Shown here: positions 1 to 6,022 of the stretch, one piece after another | Position numbering within the stretch: the stretch's first letter is position 1 | Layout of the letters: each line of letters starts with the position of its first letter | DNA from: Burkholderiales bacterium | GTDB lineage: Bacteria; Pseudomonadota; Gammaproteobacteria; Burkholderiales; Casimicrobiaceae | Direction of reading: 5' to 3' | Length of the DNA stretch: 6,934 nucleotides | Assembly (NCBI GenBank): GCA_025354075.1 | Contig: JANXNO010000175.1 | Location: forward strand, 1-6,934 | The notes under the pieces: generated by a model | Told to the model about the DNA's origin: nothing | The model's input: the letters and a program-made list of their open reading frames with translations, nothing else | Databases searched by the model: none | Position numbers and translations under genes: made by a program

Positions 1-140
1 CGCGCTGCTGGCGCAGGGGGCATTGATCACGCCCGCGATGGTGGACAGGGGTGCATTGGCGCAAAGCAGCGTTCCGGTCTGGCAGAAGGTTGCGTCACTC
101 ACCGCGCCGCCGTCGCAAAAGCTCGCGGTGCCGGTCGGGT
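1..140 (-). pseudogene. Out-of-frame continuation of the kelch protein's Ig-like domain
   Basis: Reading the minus strand in the frame whose last codon covers 1-3 gives an uninterrupted stretch starting PTGTASFCDGGAVSDATFC and continuing to the left edge with no stop. This is what an Ig-like domain should have directly after the VTFTATVTGSSS segment. The segment joins the upstream gene perfectly if one copy of a 5-bp duplication at 135-144 is removed. The original gene was therefore longer and ran past the left edge. If the duplication is real, this part is untranslated or made only by frameshifting. If it is a sequencing or assembly error, this is simply the rest of the gene. Confidence 0.8.
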
Positions 141-2576
141 CGGGCTGCTACTGCCGGTGACGGTGGCGGTGAAGGTCACCGATTGGCCGAAACTCGACGG
201 CGCGGACGACGAACCAAGCGTGGTGCTGCTGGGGCTGATTACGTTGATGGTGATCGGCACCGCGCTGCCGGCGAGGCCGTTGACCAATACGCTCAGCATA
301 TAGGGGCCCGGCGGCAAACTGGTCGCGTCAGGTAAAGGCGCGCTTTCATAGGCGGTGGCGGATCGCATCGAAGCGGCGGCGGGCGCTGCCCACACGCTTT
401 GCTCGTTGTCTGTGCGGCGCAGTTGCAGCAGCGGATAGTTGGTGGCGCTGCTGCTGGTGCTGCCGCCTGAGGCTTCGCTGTCGCCGTTGAAGCCGCTGCC
501 GATGAGCGTGATGCTGCTCCCCGTCGTAACCGGGCTACTGACGGTTGCGATCACCGGGCGGCGGCTGTCGCTGATGCCGAGGTCGTACAGGTAGAGCTCG
601 ACGCTGCTCACGGCGGTTCCACCGCCACTAGTTCCTGCAGCGATTAGCACCTTGCCCGAGGGCAAAAGGGTGGCGCTGTGAGAATAGCGGCCGATCGCAA
701 GGCTGCCCGCACTGCTCCAGCTGTTACTGACCGGGTCATAGAGCTCGGCGCTGTTCGCGGCGTTGCCGCTTCCGTTGAGGAGTCCGCCTGCGACGAGCAC
801 CTTGCCCGAAGGCAACAGGGTCGCAGTGTGGCGATCGCGCGCGATCACCAGGCTAGCGGCGCTGCTCCAGGAGTTATTGGCGGGGTCATAGAGTTTGGCA
901 CTGTTCAAGTAGGTGCCGCCGACAGTGACGCCTCCAGCGACTAACAGCTTGCCTGACGGCAGCAGCGTGGCACTGTGGAAGTAACGAGCGGTCAACAAGC
1001 TGGCAACGGGGCTCCAGGTGTCTGCTACTGGGTCATAGAGCTCGACGCTATTCGAGACGGTGCCGCCGCTGCCAAGTCCCCCGGCGACCAGTACTTTGCC
1101 CGAGGGTAGGAGGGTGGCGGTGTGCAAGTAACGCGCCGTGCCCAGGCTGGCCGCACTGCTCCAGCTGTTGCTCGATGGGCCATAGAGCGCAGCGCTAGTC
1201 AGGGCGGCAGCGCTGCTACTGAGTAGTCCACCAGCAACCAGAACCCTGCCTGATGGCAGCAGCGTGGCTGTGTGCGAGGAACGAGCGGTCGCGAGAGTAC
1301 CCGCGCTGCTCCAGGTGCCCGTGGCGGGGTCATAGAGTTCAGCAGTGTTCAGGGATGAGCCATTGAGTCCCGCTGCGGCAAGCACCTTACCCGAGAGCAG
1401 AAGGGTGGCGCTATGGTTCAGGCGGCCCACCGCAAAGCTGCCCGTGCCGCTCCAGGTGTTGCTTCCGGGGTCATACAGTCGGGCACCGTTTAAGGGGATG
1501 CCGATGGTATTGCCTCCACCAGCGACTAGCACCTTGCCCGAGGGAATCGGAGTAGCGGTGTGGCGATCGCGTGCGATCGCCATATCGCCCCCGCTGCCCC
1601 AGGTGTTGCTGGCTGCAGGGTCGTAAAGCTCGGCGCTGGTCAACGTGGCGGTACTATCCAACCCTCCTGCGACGAGCACCTTGGCCGAAGGCATTAGCAC
1701 GGCGGAATGCCCGTAGCGTAAGGTCGTGAGGTTGCCGGCGCTGCTCCATGTGTTGCTGGCAGGGTCAAAGAGCTCGGCACTGTTCAAAGGCGTGCCAGAG
1801 GCGCTCTTGCCCGCCGTGACCAGTACCTTGCCGAGCGGTAGCAGCGTGGCAGTGTGCTGGTAGCGCAAACCAGCGAGGCTGCCGGTGCCGCTCCATGTGT
1901 TGCTGGTGGGGTCATAGAGCTCGGCGCTGGACAATGAGCCGTTGGTATTCAGTCCCCCGGCAACGAGCATTTTCCCCGAGGGCAATAGCGTGGCCGTGTG
2001 GCCGCGGCGCACGGCGACGAGGCTATTGGTGCTGCTCCAAGTGCCGTTGGCGGGGTCATATATCTCGGCGTTGCTCAAGCCAGTGCTGCCGTTATCAGAT
2101 CCCCCAGCGACCAGCACCTTGCCTGAGGACAGCAAGGTTGCGGTGTGGCCGAAACGCGCCGTCGCGAGGTTGCCTGCGGGGCTCCAAGTGTTGGTGCCGG
2201 GATCGTAGAGCTCGGCACTGTCGAAGTAGGCGGCACCAAACTTGTATCCCCCAGCGACCAACACCTGACCCGAGGGTAACAACGTGGCGGTGTGTTCTGC
2301 ACGCCCCGTCTGAAGCCCATCCGCGTTGGTCCAGATGTTCCTGGCGGGATCATAGATCTCGGCGCTGCTTAGCGCGTTGTTGGTGCTGTTCGACCCTCCA
2401 GCGACCAGTACCTTGCCCGGCGGCAGCAGCGTGGCGGTGTGAAATCGCCTAGCCGTGGCGAGATTGGCTGCGGATTGCCAACCCGCAGCCTGAGACGTGA
2501 CGCACGCGCCGAGCAGGGTCCAGGCCACCAGCGCGAGCCAGCTTGTAGAGACTAACCTTCGAAGACAAGGCAGCAT
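99..2576 (-). CDS. Secreted kelch-repeat protein with C-terminal E-set and Ig-like domains, frameshifted near its end
   Basis: An 825-residue protein as read. Residues 1-31 are a signal peptide; LGAC at 22-25 resembles a lipobox, but SQA at 28-30 could be a signal peptidase I site instead. Residues about 36-666 are 13 kelch units with the pattern R-x-x-H-T/S-A-T-L-L-P-S-G-K-V-L-V-A-G-G, then S-A-E-L-Y-D-P and N-T-W-S, which predicts one or two beta-propellers outside the cytoplasm. Residues about 672-779 look like the E-set domain that follows the propeller in galactose-oxidase-like proteins (PPGPYMLSVLVNG near 755-767). From about 782 a bacterial Ig-like domain begins (SFGQSVTFTATVTGSSSPT), but after T813 the frame is lost and 12 aberrant residues precede a TGA. 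The start is the ATG at 2574-2576, preceded only by a weak purine-rich AGAAG. Known kelch propellers bind proteins or carry an oxidase site. The galactose oxidase Tyr/Cys/His copper ligands are not evident, so a binding or adhesion role is the safer inference. Confidence 0.9.
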   Translation of the reverse strand: MLPCLRRLVSTSWLALVAWTLLGACVTSQAAGWQSAANLATARRFHTATLLPPGKVLVAGGSNSTNNALSSAEIYDPARNIWTNADGLQTGRAEHTATLLPSGQVLVAGGYKFGAAYFDSAELYDPGTNTWSPAGNLATARFGHTATLLSSGKVLVAGGSDNGSTGLSNAEIYDPANGTWSSTNSLVAVRRGHTATLLPSGKMLVAGGLNTNGSLSSAELYDPTSNTWSGTGSLAGLRYQHTATLLPLGKVLVTAGKSASGTPLNSAELFDPASNTWSSAGNLTTLRYGHSAVLMPSAKVLVAGGLDSTATLTSAELYDPAASNTWGSGGDMAIARDRHTATPIPSGKVLVAGGGNTIGIPLNGARLYDPGSNTWSGTGSFAVGRLNHSATLLLSGKVLAAAGLNGSSLNTAELYDPATGTWSSAGTLATARSSHTATLLPSGRVLVAGGLLSSSAAALTSAALYGPSSNSWSSAASLGTARYLHTATLLPSGKVLVAGGLGSGGTVSNSVELYDPVADTWSPVASLLTARYFHSATLLPSGKLLVAGGVTVGGTYLNSAKLYDPANNSWSSAASLVIARDRHTATLLPSGKVLVAGGLLNGSGNAANSAELYDPVSNSWSSAGSLAIGRYSHSATLLPSGKVLIAAGTSGGGTAVSSVELYLYDLGISDSRRPVIATVSSPVTTGSSITLIGSGFNGDSEASGGSTSSSATNYPLLQLRRTDNEQSVWAAPAAASMRSATAYESAPLPDATSLPPGPYMLSVLVNGLAGSAVPITINVISPSSTTLGSSSAPSSFGQSVTFTATVTGSSSPTRPAPRAFATAAR
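135..144. repeat. 5-bp tandem duplication (TCGGG x2) causing the frameshift
   Basis: The plus strand reads TCGGGTCGGG, which is CCCGACCCGA on the coding strand. With one copy, the codons read Ser-Ser-Pro-Thr-Gly-Thr and the Ig-like domain continues in frame. With two copies, the reading changes to Pro-Thr-Arg-Pro-Ala-Pro and stops at 99-101. Short direct repeats of this kind arise by replication slippage. Confidence 0.85.
579..2471 (-). repeat. Array of 13 kelch-coding repeats of about 147-150 bp
   Basis: About 150 bp recurs thirteen times in phase with the kelch gene. The best conserved stretches at DNA level encode L-P-S-G-K-V-L-V-A-G-G (plus strand: variants of CACCTTGCCCGAGGGCA) and A-E-L-Y-D-P (variants of GGGTCATAGAGCTCGGC). 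Variation is concentrated in the loop after A-G-G. The array includes one unit with Y-G-P for Y-D-P (unit 9) and one with P-I-P-S for L-L-P-S (unit 7). The last unit is incomplete, ending ELYLYDL before the E-set domain. Units 7 and 12 both encode IARDRHTAT and share nearly identical GCGATCGCG-rich DNA there. Confidence 0.9.
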
Positions 2577-2611
2577 AAGAATTCTTCTAATGACGGCAAC
2601 CGTGACAGTTG

Positions 2612-2661
2612 CTGATCGCGCAAAGTACGATCAGGTTCGACATGAAACAACGCGATGTCGA
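2612..2661. promoter_or_regulatory. Two adjacent inverted repeats upstream of the kelch gene, with a weak promoter candidate
   Basis: The first inverted repeat is CTGATCG (2612-2618) with CGATCAG (2628-2634), perfect 7-bp arms and a 9-nt loop. The second is TCGACAT (2637-2643) with ATGTCGA (2655-2661), perfect 7-bp arms and an 11-nt loop. They lie 36-85 bp upstream of the kelch start. On the minus strand, TTGTTT (2645-2650) and TACTTT (2622-2627) are separated by 17 bp, which could be a weak -35/-10 pair, one element in each loop. Each box matches consensus at only three of six positions, so the promoter is uncertain. The arms are visible fact; a role as operator or leader hairpins is inference. 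Confidence 0.4.
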
Positions 2662-2665
2662 TGGA

Positions 2666-2869
2666 TCAATCTTTACGAGGTGTGAACCCTGAAAAATCGG
2701 GTGTGGTTTTGTAAGCTTGCGTGATCGCAGCAACCAGCGTTGATGCAAAACGCGCGCGCACGTACCAGTCGACGATCACGCGATTTTCCGGCTCGCGCAG
2801 ACAGTTTTCCTCAACAACTCTTTTATTCAAACGTAGATCTTTTGTGCGCCAATCACTACCTTTCGGCAA
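2666..2869 (-). other. Small open frame of unknown status, possibly a gene remnant
   Basis: A 67-codon frame can start only at a TTG (2867-2869) that has no Shine-Dalgarno sequence. The frame is open upstream to 2971 without any ATG or GTG. The translation has ordinary, protein-like composition (for example ENRVIVDWYVRARFASTLVA) rather than the Arg/Pro-rich look of a shadow frame, but I recognise no family. It lies just downstream of the haloperoxidase-like gene and on its strand. It may be a decayed gene fragment or a chance opening in AT-richer sequence. Confidence 0.15.
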
Positions 2870-3008
2870 AAGTAGACTGATAACTATTTGGCTTTTACGC
2901 CCATGTGCCTTGGCGGTTTCAGAGAAAAGCTGTACCCCAACATCGCCGAATAAGATGCAGCTGCGGTCTCGTCACGAACGACACACCGAAGCCTGCAAAT
3001 TGGGGTAA

Positions 3009-4313
3009 TTAACGAGGCTGAAAGTGATTCGCAAACACCTGTTTGGCGACCTTTGTGCCCAGTTCCGCGCCGTGCACGGTGGCCGTTCGAAAATGCATGC
3101 CACCATGGATTCGCGCTGCCTGCACTTCGTCCATGAACTGGTCAGTGGTGGCGAATGTGTGGACTGTCGTATTGGCCACTGAGCTGTCGAATTTAAAGCT
3201 CACCTGCGTGGTGCCGAAAAATTGGCGTATCGCCTCCATTGAGGCGGCCGCGGCACATGAATGGGCTGCAGGGTATTCTGGATGGTTGGGCGTCGGAACG
3301 ACCGGCCCCCACGCGCTATCAGGGAGCGTGGCCGAGTTACGTTGAATATCAGCCAACGTGATGGCGCTGGTGGGTCGCCAGAATTCGTGGAAATACTTGC
3401 TCTCGAAACATCCGATGATCGCATCTGCGTGGGCCACGTAGATCATTGCCATCAGTCGTGCGCTGTCGGCAAGATTGTCTTGACTGGTGGCGAACTGGCG
3501 CAGGTTACGCGGCCAGAATCGCGGCGGCGGCTCGGTCATGAAGCGCGCGTTCTCGGTCTGCTCCGCAATGCGCATTGTGCTGGCGGAAGAGCCCATGGTC
3601 TTGCTCTCGTTGAAGTCGCGAGCGTATTCAGCACTCTCAAGCGCAGGGGGCCCAGGTGCGCGAAATTGTGCGGCGCTGGTCAGAGTGAACGGCCTGACGT
3701 GCGGATACAAGCGCAGCGCTGGATTCGCGCTGCGAAACTTGCCCGGTTCGGTACCGGAGACGTAAGTTGCAAGCGCGACGTCGCGGCCATCGTTAGCCCG
3801 AAACGCGAGCACGCCGCGAGCGACTTCTGCGCCGATGGCGAGGCCACGCGTCTTGGCCTCACCGTCGGGGATCGCCGCAAGTCGCGAGTCGTAGGTCGCC
3901 TGATAAATATTTGTTCGCGCTGGAAATAGACGCTTCAGCACGCCGTACGCTGCGGCGTTGGCTGCAGCCTCCATCGACGCTCCGGAAGCGGGCGTTGTCG
4001 GCGTGATGGCGAACGGTTTATGGGTGCCCGCGACGGCGATCACTGCGTCATACATCGCCACGTGCAGCGTGGCCAGATCGTCGTCATAGAGCGCTGGACC
4101 CTTCTCGGCGGCGGTGCCCGTGGCGGCTGGCGGGACGCTGAGCGTCGCGGTAGCGATTTCATCCCACACCGACACGGTATTGGCACCTAAAGAACGGATT
4201 GTTATTGATTGCGCCGGTGTTTTGATGGCCGCACCGCCGCCGCACGCCGTCAAACCAGCAGCTACGCACCCAAGCGCGATAGCGGTACATAGTTTCAGTG
4301 GATTTTGATTCAC
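3009..4313 (-). CDS. Lipoprotein of the vanadium-dependent haloperoxidase / PAP2 phosphatase superfamily
   Basis: A 434-residue protein from a GTG at 4311-4313, chosen because GGAG lies six bases upstream and a typical signal peptide follows at once. An ATG at 4388 would add 25 residues but has no ribosome binding site. Residues 1-24 end in the lipobox LTAC, so Cys24 should be lipidated. The catalytic signature is present: K306-x6-R313-P314 (KYFHEFWRP), H351 in PEYPAAHS, and R401-x5-H407 (RIHGGMH); H407 corresponds to the vanadate- or phosphate-linked histidine. Segment DDLATLHVAMYDAVIAVAG is the usual N-terminal helix of this group. The Ser-Gly of the classic PSGH motif is Ala-Ala here, which I recall in some bacterial and plant members, and the Asp of the last motif is Ala411. 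Enzymes of this fold are haloperoxidases or acid phosphatases; sequence alone does not decide which. It probably acts in the periplasm or on a membrane face. It is transcribed divergently from the kinase pair. Confidence 0.85.
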   Translation of the reverse strand: MNQNPLKLCTAIALGCVAAGLTACGGGAAIKTPAQSITIRSLGANTVSVWDEIATATLSVPPAATGTAAEKGPALYDDDLATLHVAMYDAVIAVAGTHKPFAITPTTPASGASMEAAANAAAYGVLKRLFPARTNIYQATYDSRLAAIPDGEAKTRGLAIGAEVARGVLAFRANDGRDVALATYVSGTEPGKFRSANPALRLYPHVRPFTLTSAAQFRAPGPPALESAEYARDFNESKTMGSSASTMRIAEQTENARFMTEPPPRFWPRNLRQFATSQDNLADSARLMAMIYVAHADAIIGCFESKYFHEFWRPTSAITLADIQRNSATLPDSAWGPVVPTPNHPEYPAAHSCAAAASMEAIRQFFGTTQVSFKFDSSVANTTVHTFATTDQFMDEVQAARIHGGMHFRTATVHGAELGTKVAKQVFANHFQPR

Positions 4314-4319
4314 AGAATG

Positions 4320-4323
4320 CTCC
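4320..4323 (-). promoter_or_regulatory. Ribosome binding site deciding the GTG start of the haloperoxidase-like gene
   Basis: The minus strand reads GGAG, six bases (CATTCT), then GTG. This spacing is near ideal. The upstream ATG at 4388 has only TTGGATTGGCGGCCC before it, with no Shine-Dalgarno match. The site therefore supports the GTG at 4313, which also places the signal peptide at the N-terminus. Confidence 0.7.
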
Positions 4324-4343
4324 GACAAGAAATTGCCGCAATA

Positions 4344-4359
4344 GTACGGCGCACCGTAC
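4344..4359. promoter_or_regulatory. Inverted repeat GTACGG-N4-CCGTAC upstream of the haloperoxidase-like gene
   Basis: Perfect 6-bp arms, 4344-4349 and 4354-4359, flank a CGCA spacer, 31 bp before the GTG start. It could be a repressor operator or a small hairpin in the 5' leader of the minus-strand transcript. A 6-bp perfect inverted repeat is not rare by chance, so this is a candidate only. No convincing -35/-10 pair for the minus strand was found around it. Confidence 0.3.
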
Positions 4360-4610
4360 GCTCCTGTTGCTGCGATCCGATGAATCATCGAAATTGGGCC
4401 GCCAATCCAAAAAAAACGGGTGTGAATCCGGTTCTGTGCCGGAACGTCCGCCGTTGCGCTCCGGGCTGACGGGTCTTGTCACTCTTCAAGCCTTTTCTGG
4501 ACGACGCCCATTTTTTCTGACTTCACACCCCTCTTTGCTCGATTCGTCGGCCTCGATTTGCCCGGCAGGACAGGTTGCCCTAACGTCCTTCGTGAGTCGC
4601 GGCGTTGTTA

Positions 4611-4639
4611 TTGACGTCGTCAAATTTGGGGAATGTAAT
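4611..4639 (+). promoter_or_regulatory. Sigma70-type promoter overlapped by a 13-bp palindrome, driving the kinase pair
   Basis: TTGACG (4611-4616, five of six matches to TTGACA), a 17-bp spacer, and TGTAAT (4634-4639, five of six to TATAAT) form a near-consensus promoter pointing at the kinase genes. The -35 box is the left arm of TTGACG-T-CGTCAA (4611-4623), a perfect odd palindrome, which is a natural operator position for a repressor. Predicted transcription start is about 4646, giving a leader of roughly 255 nt before the GTG at 4901. The sequence match is direct; activity and operator role are inferred. Confidence 0.6.
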
Positions 4640-4885
4640 GAAGCCGATGTTGATCCGATTCGATACGACGTGCGACGCCCGTTGCCTGCCATGGTTTCGC
4701 TTGGCGCGACACTGGCGATTGCGGTGCCGGTCGTCGTCGTTGCCCGCGGCCGGTCGCCGATGCTTGTGACTGCGAGATCGCGTATGCCAGCAGACAACAC
4801 GGCCCTCCTTGTGTTGACAGCGTTCGCACGGAATAATCCGAGTTCTGTCGTGCGCGCCACGCTAGTGGATCTGATCGTGCGATGC

Positions 4886-4890
4886 GGAGG
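4886..4890 (+). promoter_or_regulatory. Ribosome binding site for the first histidine kinase
   Basis: GGAGG is followed after ten bases by GTG (4901-4903). The spacing is slightly long, but this is the strongest Shine-Dalgarno match near the point where recognisable kinase sequence begins. In-frame alternatives are GTG at 4865 and 4877, ATG at 4691, and ATG at 4976; the last would start inside the first membrane segment. Confidence 0.5.
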
Positions 4891-4900
4891 GCGCGTAATA

Positions 4901-6022
4901 GTGCAAAAACGCAGTTGGCATGAGGTCGTTGCGAGAAGCTTTCGTCATGTCACGCTAGGCAGGGCCGTATTCGTAATGGTTTTCTCCGCCGTCACGGCGG
5001 CGCAAATTGTGCTGCAGCCTGTTAGCTTGGCGTATTGGTCGGGTGGCCAGCTTTTTCGGGCGTTGGCAGACAACTTTGTTGAAGGCTTGATCGTCGCGTG
5101 GTCGATGTTTCTTGGCGGCTCAATTTTGCTGGCATGGACACGGCAGCGCGGCCTCATGCACATCGTGATGATGGCGTTAGCGATCGTGCTGTTTGCTCTG
5201 ATTGGTTGTCTGATCGGCTTCTGCCTGACCTATGACAGCGGCTTCTTCCCGCCGCTATCGTTTATCGCTTCCAGCACGCTGCGCTGGAGCGTCATTGGTG
5301 GCTTGCTCTTTGTTATTGACAGTCTCATCGACCAGCAACGACAGAATGCGAATCAGCTACGAGAAAGCGAAGCCCGGGTGGCGAGTCTTGGTCGTCAGGC
5401 GGCAGAGGCACGGCTGCAATTGATGCAGGCGCAGATCGAGCCGCACTTCCTTTTCAACACGCTGGCCAACGTCAAACGGCTTTGCGCAACCGATCCCGAC
5501 GGCGGGGCCGAATTGTTTTCGCATCTGATGGTCTACTTGCAAGCCGCGTTGCCAACGTTACGGGAAAGCGAATCGACGCTGGCCATGGAGCTCAATCTGG
5601 CCCGTTCGTTTCTCGCGGTATTGCAAATTCGCATGGGTAGTCGCCTGCGCTTTACCATCGATGTTCCGCAAAGCCTTTTGCCGTTGCCGTTCCCTTCCAT
5701 GGCGCTGCTTACGCTGGTTGAAAATGCGGTCAAACACGGCCTCGCACCGGCGCAACAGGGCGGTAGCATCAGCATTCGTGCCGAACTGCTGAGCGGTGAA
5801 CTTTGTGTAACTGTAGCCGACACCGGCGTTGGTTTCAGTGCGAAAGGCGGCAGTGGCATCGGCATCGCCAATACCCGTAGTCGACTGGCTGCGGTGTATG
5901 GCGATCGCGCCGAATTGAGGCTTTCCGCGAACGCACCCAGCGGAGTGGTCGCCAGCATCACTGTTCCCTTTACAGCGGCACCAGACGCAGCTGGTTTGTT
6001 CGCCGCCGGGGTGTCGCCATGA
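4901..6022 (+). CDS. Membrane sensor histidine kinase, LytS/AlgZ-type (His_kinase plus HATPase_c)
   Basis: A 373-residue protein from the GTG at 4901. Four hydrophobic segments lie near residues 20-38, 59-79, 87-109 and 121-143, followed by a charged, probably coiled-coil linker (about 144-177). The phospho-acceptor box is Q-I-E-P-H-F-L-F-N with His182. The ATP-binding domain follows with N-box E274-N275 (LVENAVKHG), G1 box D307-T-G-V-G311, and G2-type box G317-S-G-I-G-I-A-N-T-R. All key residues are present, so it should autophosphorylate and pass phosphate to a response regulator, in this family usually a LytTR DNA-binding protein. There is no separate periplasmic sensor domain; the membrane segments probably sense the signal. 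Its stop overlaps the start of the next kinase by ATGA, so the two are co-transcribed and translationally coupled. The frame extends upstream without a stop, so the exact start is less certain than the identity. Confidence 0.88.
   Translation: MQKRSWHEVVARSFRHVTLGRAVFVMVFSAVTAAQIVLQPVSLAYWSGGQLFRALADNFVEGLIVAWSMFLGGSILLAWTRQRGLMHIVMMALAIVLFALIGCLIGFCLTYDSGFFPPLSFIASSTLRWSVIGGLLFVIDSLIDQQRQNANQLRESEARVASLGRQAAEARLQLMQAQIEPHFLFNTLANVKRLCATDPDGGAELFSHLMVYLQAALPTLRESESTLAMELNLARSFLAVLQIRMGSRLRFTIDVPQSLLPLPFPSMALLTLVENAVKHGLAPAQQGGSISIRAELLSGELCVTVADTGVGFSAKGGSGIGIANTRSRLAAVYGDRAELRLSANAPSGVVASITVPFTAAPDAAGLFAAGVSP

Larger units (their letters stand above)
2577..3008. other. Intergenic region between the kelch gene and the haloperoxidase-like gene
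   Basis: No recognisable gene lies here. Base composition is visibly more AT-rich than the neighbours, especially at 2815-2900. Contents are the paired inverted repeats at 2612-2661, a small unrecognised open frame on the minus strand, and a hairpin at 2856-2875 (minus-strand arms CTACTTTT and AAAGGTAG with one G-U pair, loop GCCG) that lacks a following T-run. I found no clear Rho-independent terminator for the haloperoxidase-like gene. Confidence 0.6.
4314..4900. other. Divergent control region between the haloperoxidase-like gene and the kinase operon
   Basis: About 590 bp with no recognised gene. It contains the ribosome binding site and inverted repeat of the minus-strand gene, a strong-looking plus-strand promoter at 4611-4639, and the kinase ribosome binding site at 4886-4890. 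The kinase reading frame stays open back to at least 4298 without a stop, so an N-terminally longer kinase cannot be excluded. The translation of this part is Arg/Ser/Val-rich and matches no family I know. A second perfect -35-like hexamer, TTGACA at 4814-4819, has no -10 at proper spacing (AATAAT follows after only 12 bp). Confidence 0.55.

Noticed and set aside
831..847. GCGATCGC-type palindromes (also near 1562-1580 and 5900), like the highly iterated palindrome of some genomes
   Set aside because: There are only a few copies, mostly where kelch units encode IARDRH; coding constraint explains them.
1895..2452. Plus-strand frame of 185 codons opposite the kelch repeats, rich in Arg, Cys and Trp with a periodic pattern
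   Set aside because: The periodicity only mirrors the kelch repeats on the other strand; the composition is typical of an antisense frame.
2856..2875. Hairpin that might terminate the haloperoxidase-like transcript
   Set aside because: The stem is partly A-T with one G-U pair, no T-run follows on the minus strand, and it lies over 130 bp past the stop codon.
3261..3929. Plus-strand frame of 222 codons opposite the haloperoxidase-like gene
   Set aside because: It is entirely antisense to a gene with clear catalytic motifs and has no recognisable domain; it is an antisense shadow of GC-rich coding DNA.
4638..4769. A small plus-strand frame of 43 codons (ATG at 4638, or leaderless from ATG 4647) right after the promoter
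   Set aside because: The GGGGA-like ribosome site and ATG 4638 lie within or before the -10 box, so they would be missing from the predicted transcript. The product is Arg-rich, as expected of a shadow frame.
4814..4837. Second promoter candidate: perfect TTGACA with AATAAT downstream
   Set aside because: The spacer is only 12 bp, too short for sigma70, and no better -10 lies at 16-18 bp.
4486..4860. Minus-strand frame of 124 codons in the divergent control region
   Set aside because: It starts at a GTG without a clear ribosome site, is rich in Arg, Ser and Thr, lies opposite the promoter and leader, and resembles no family I know.
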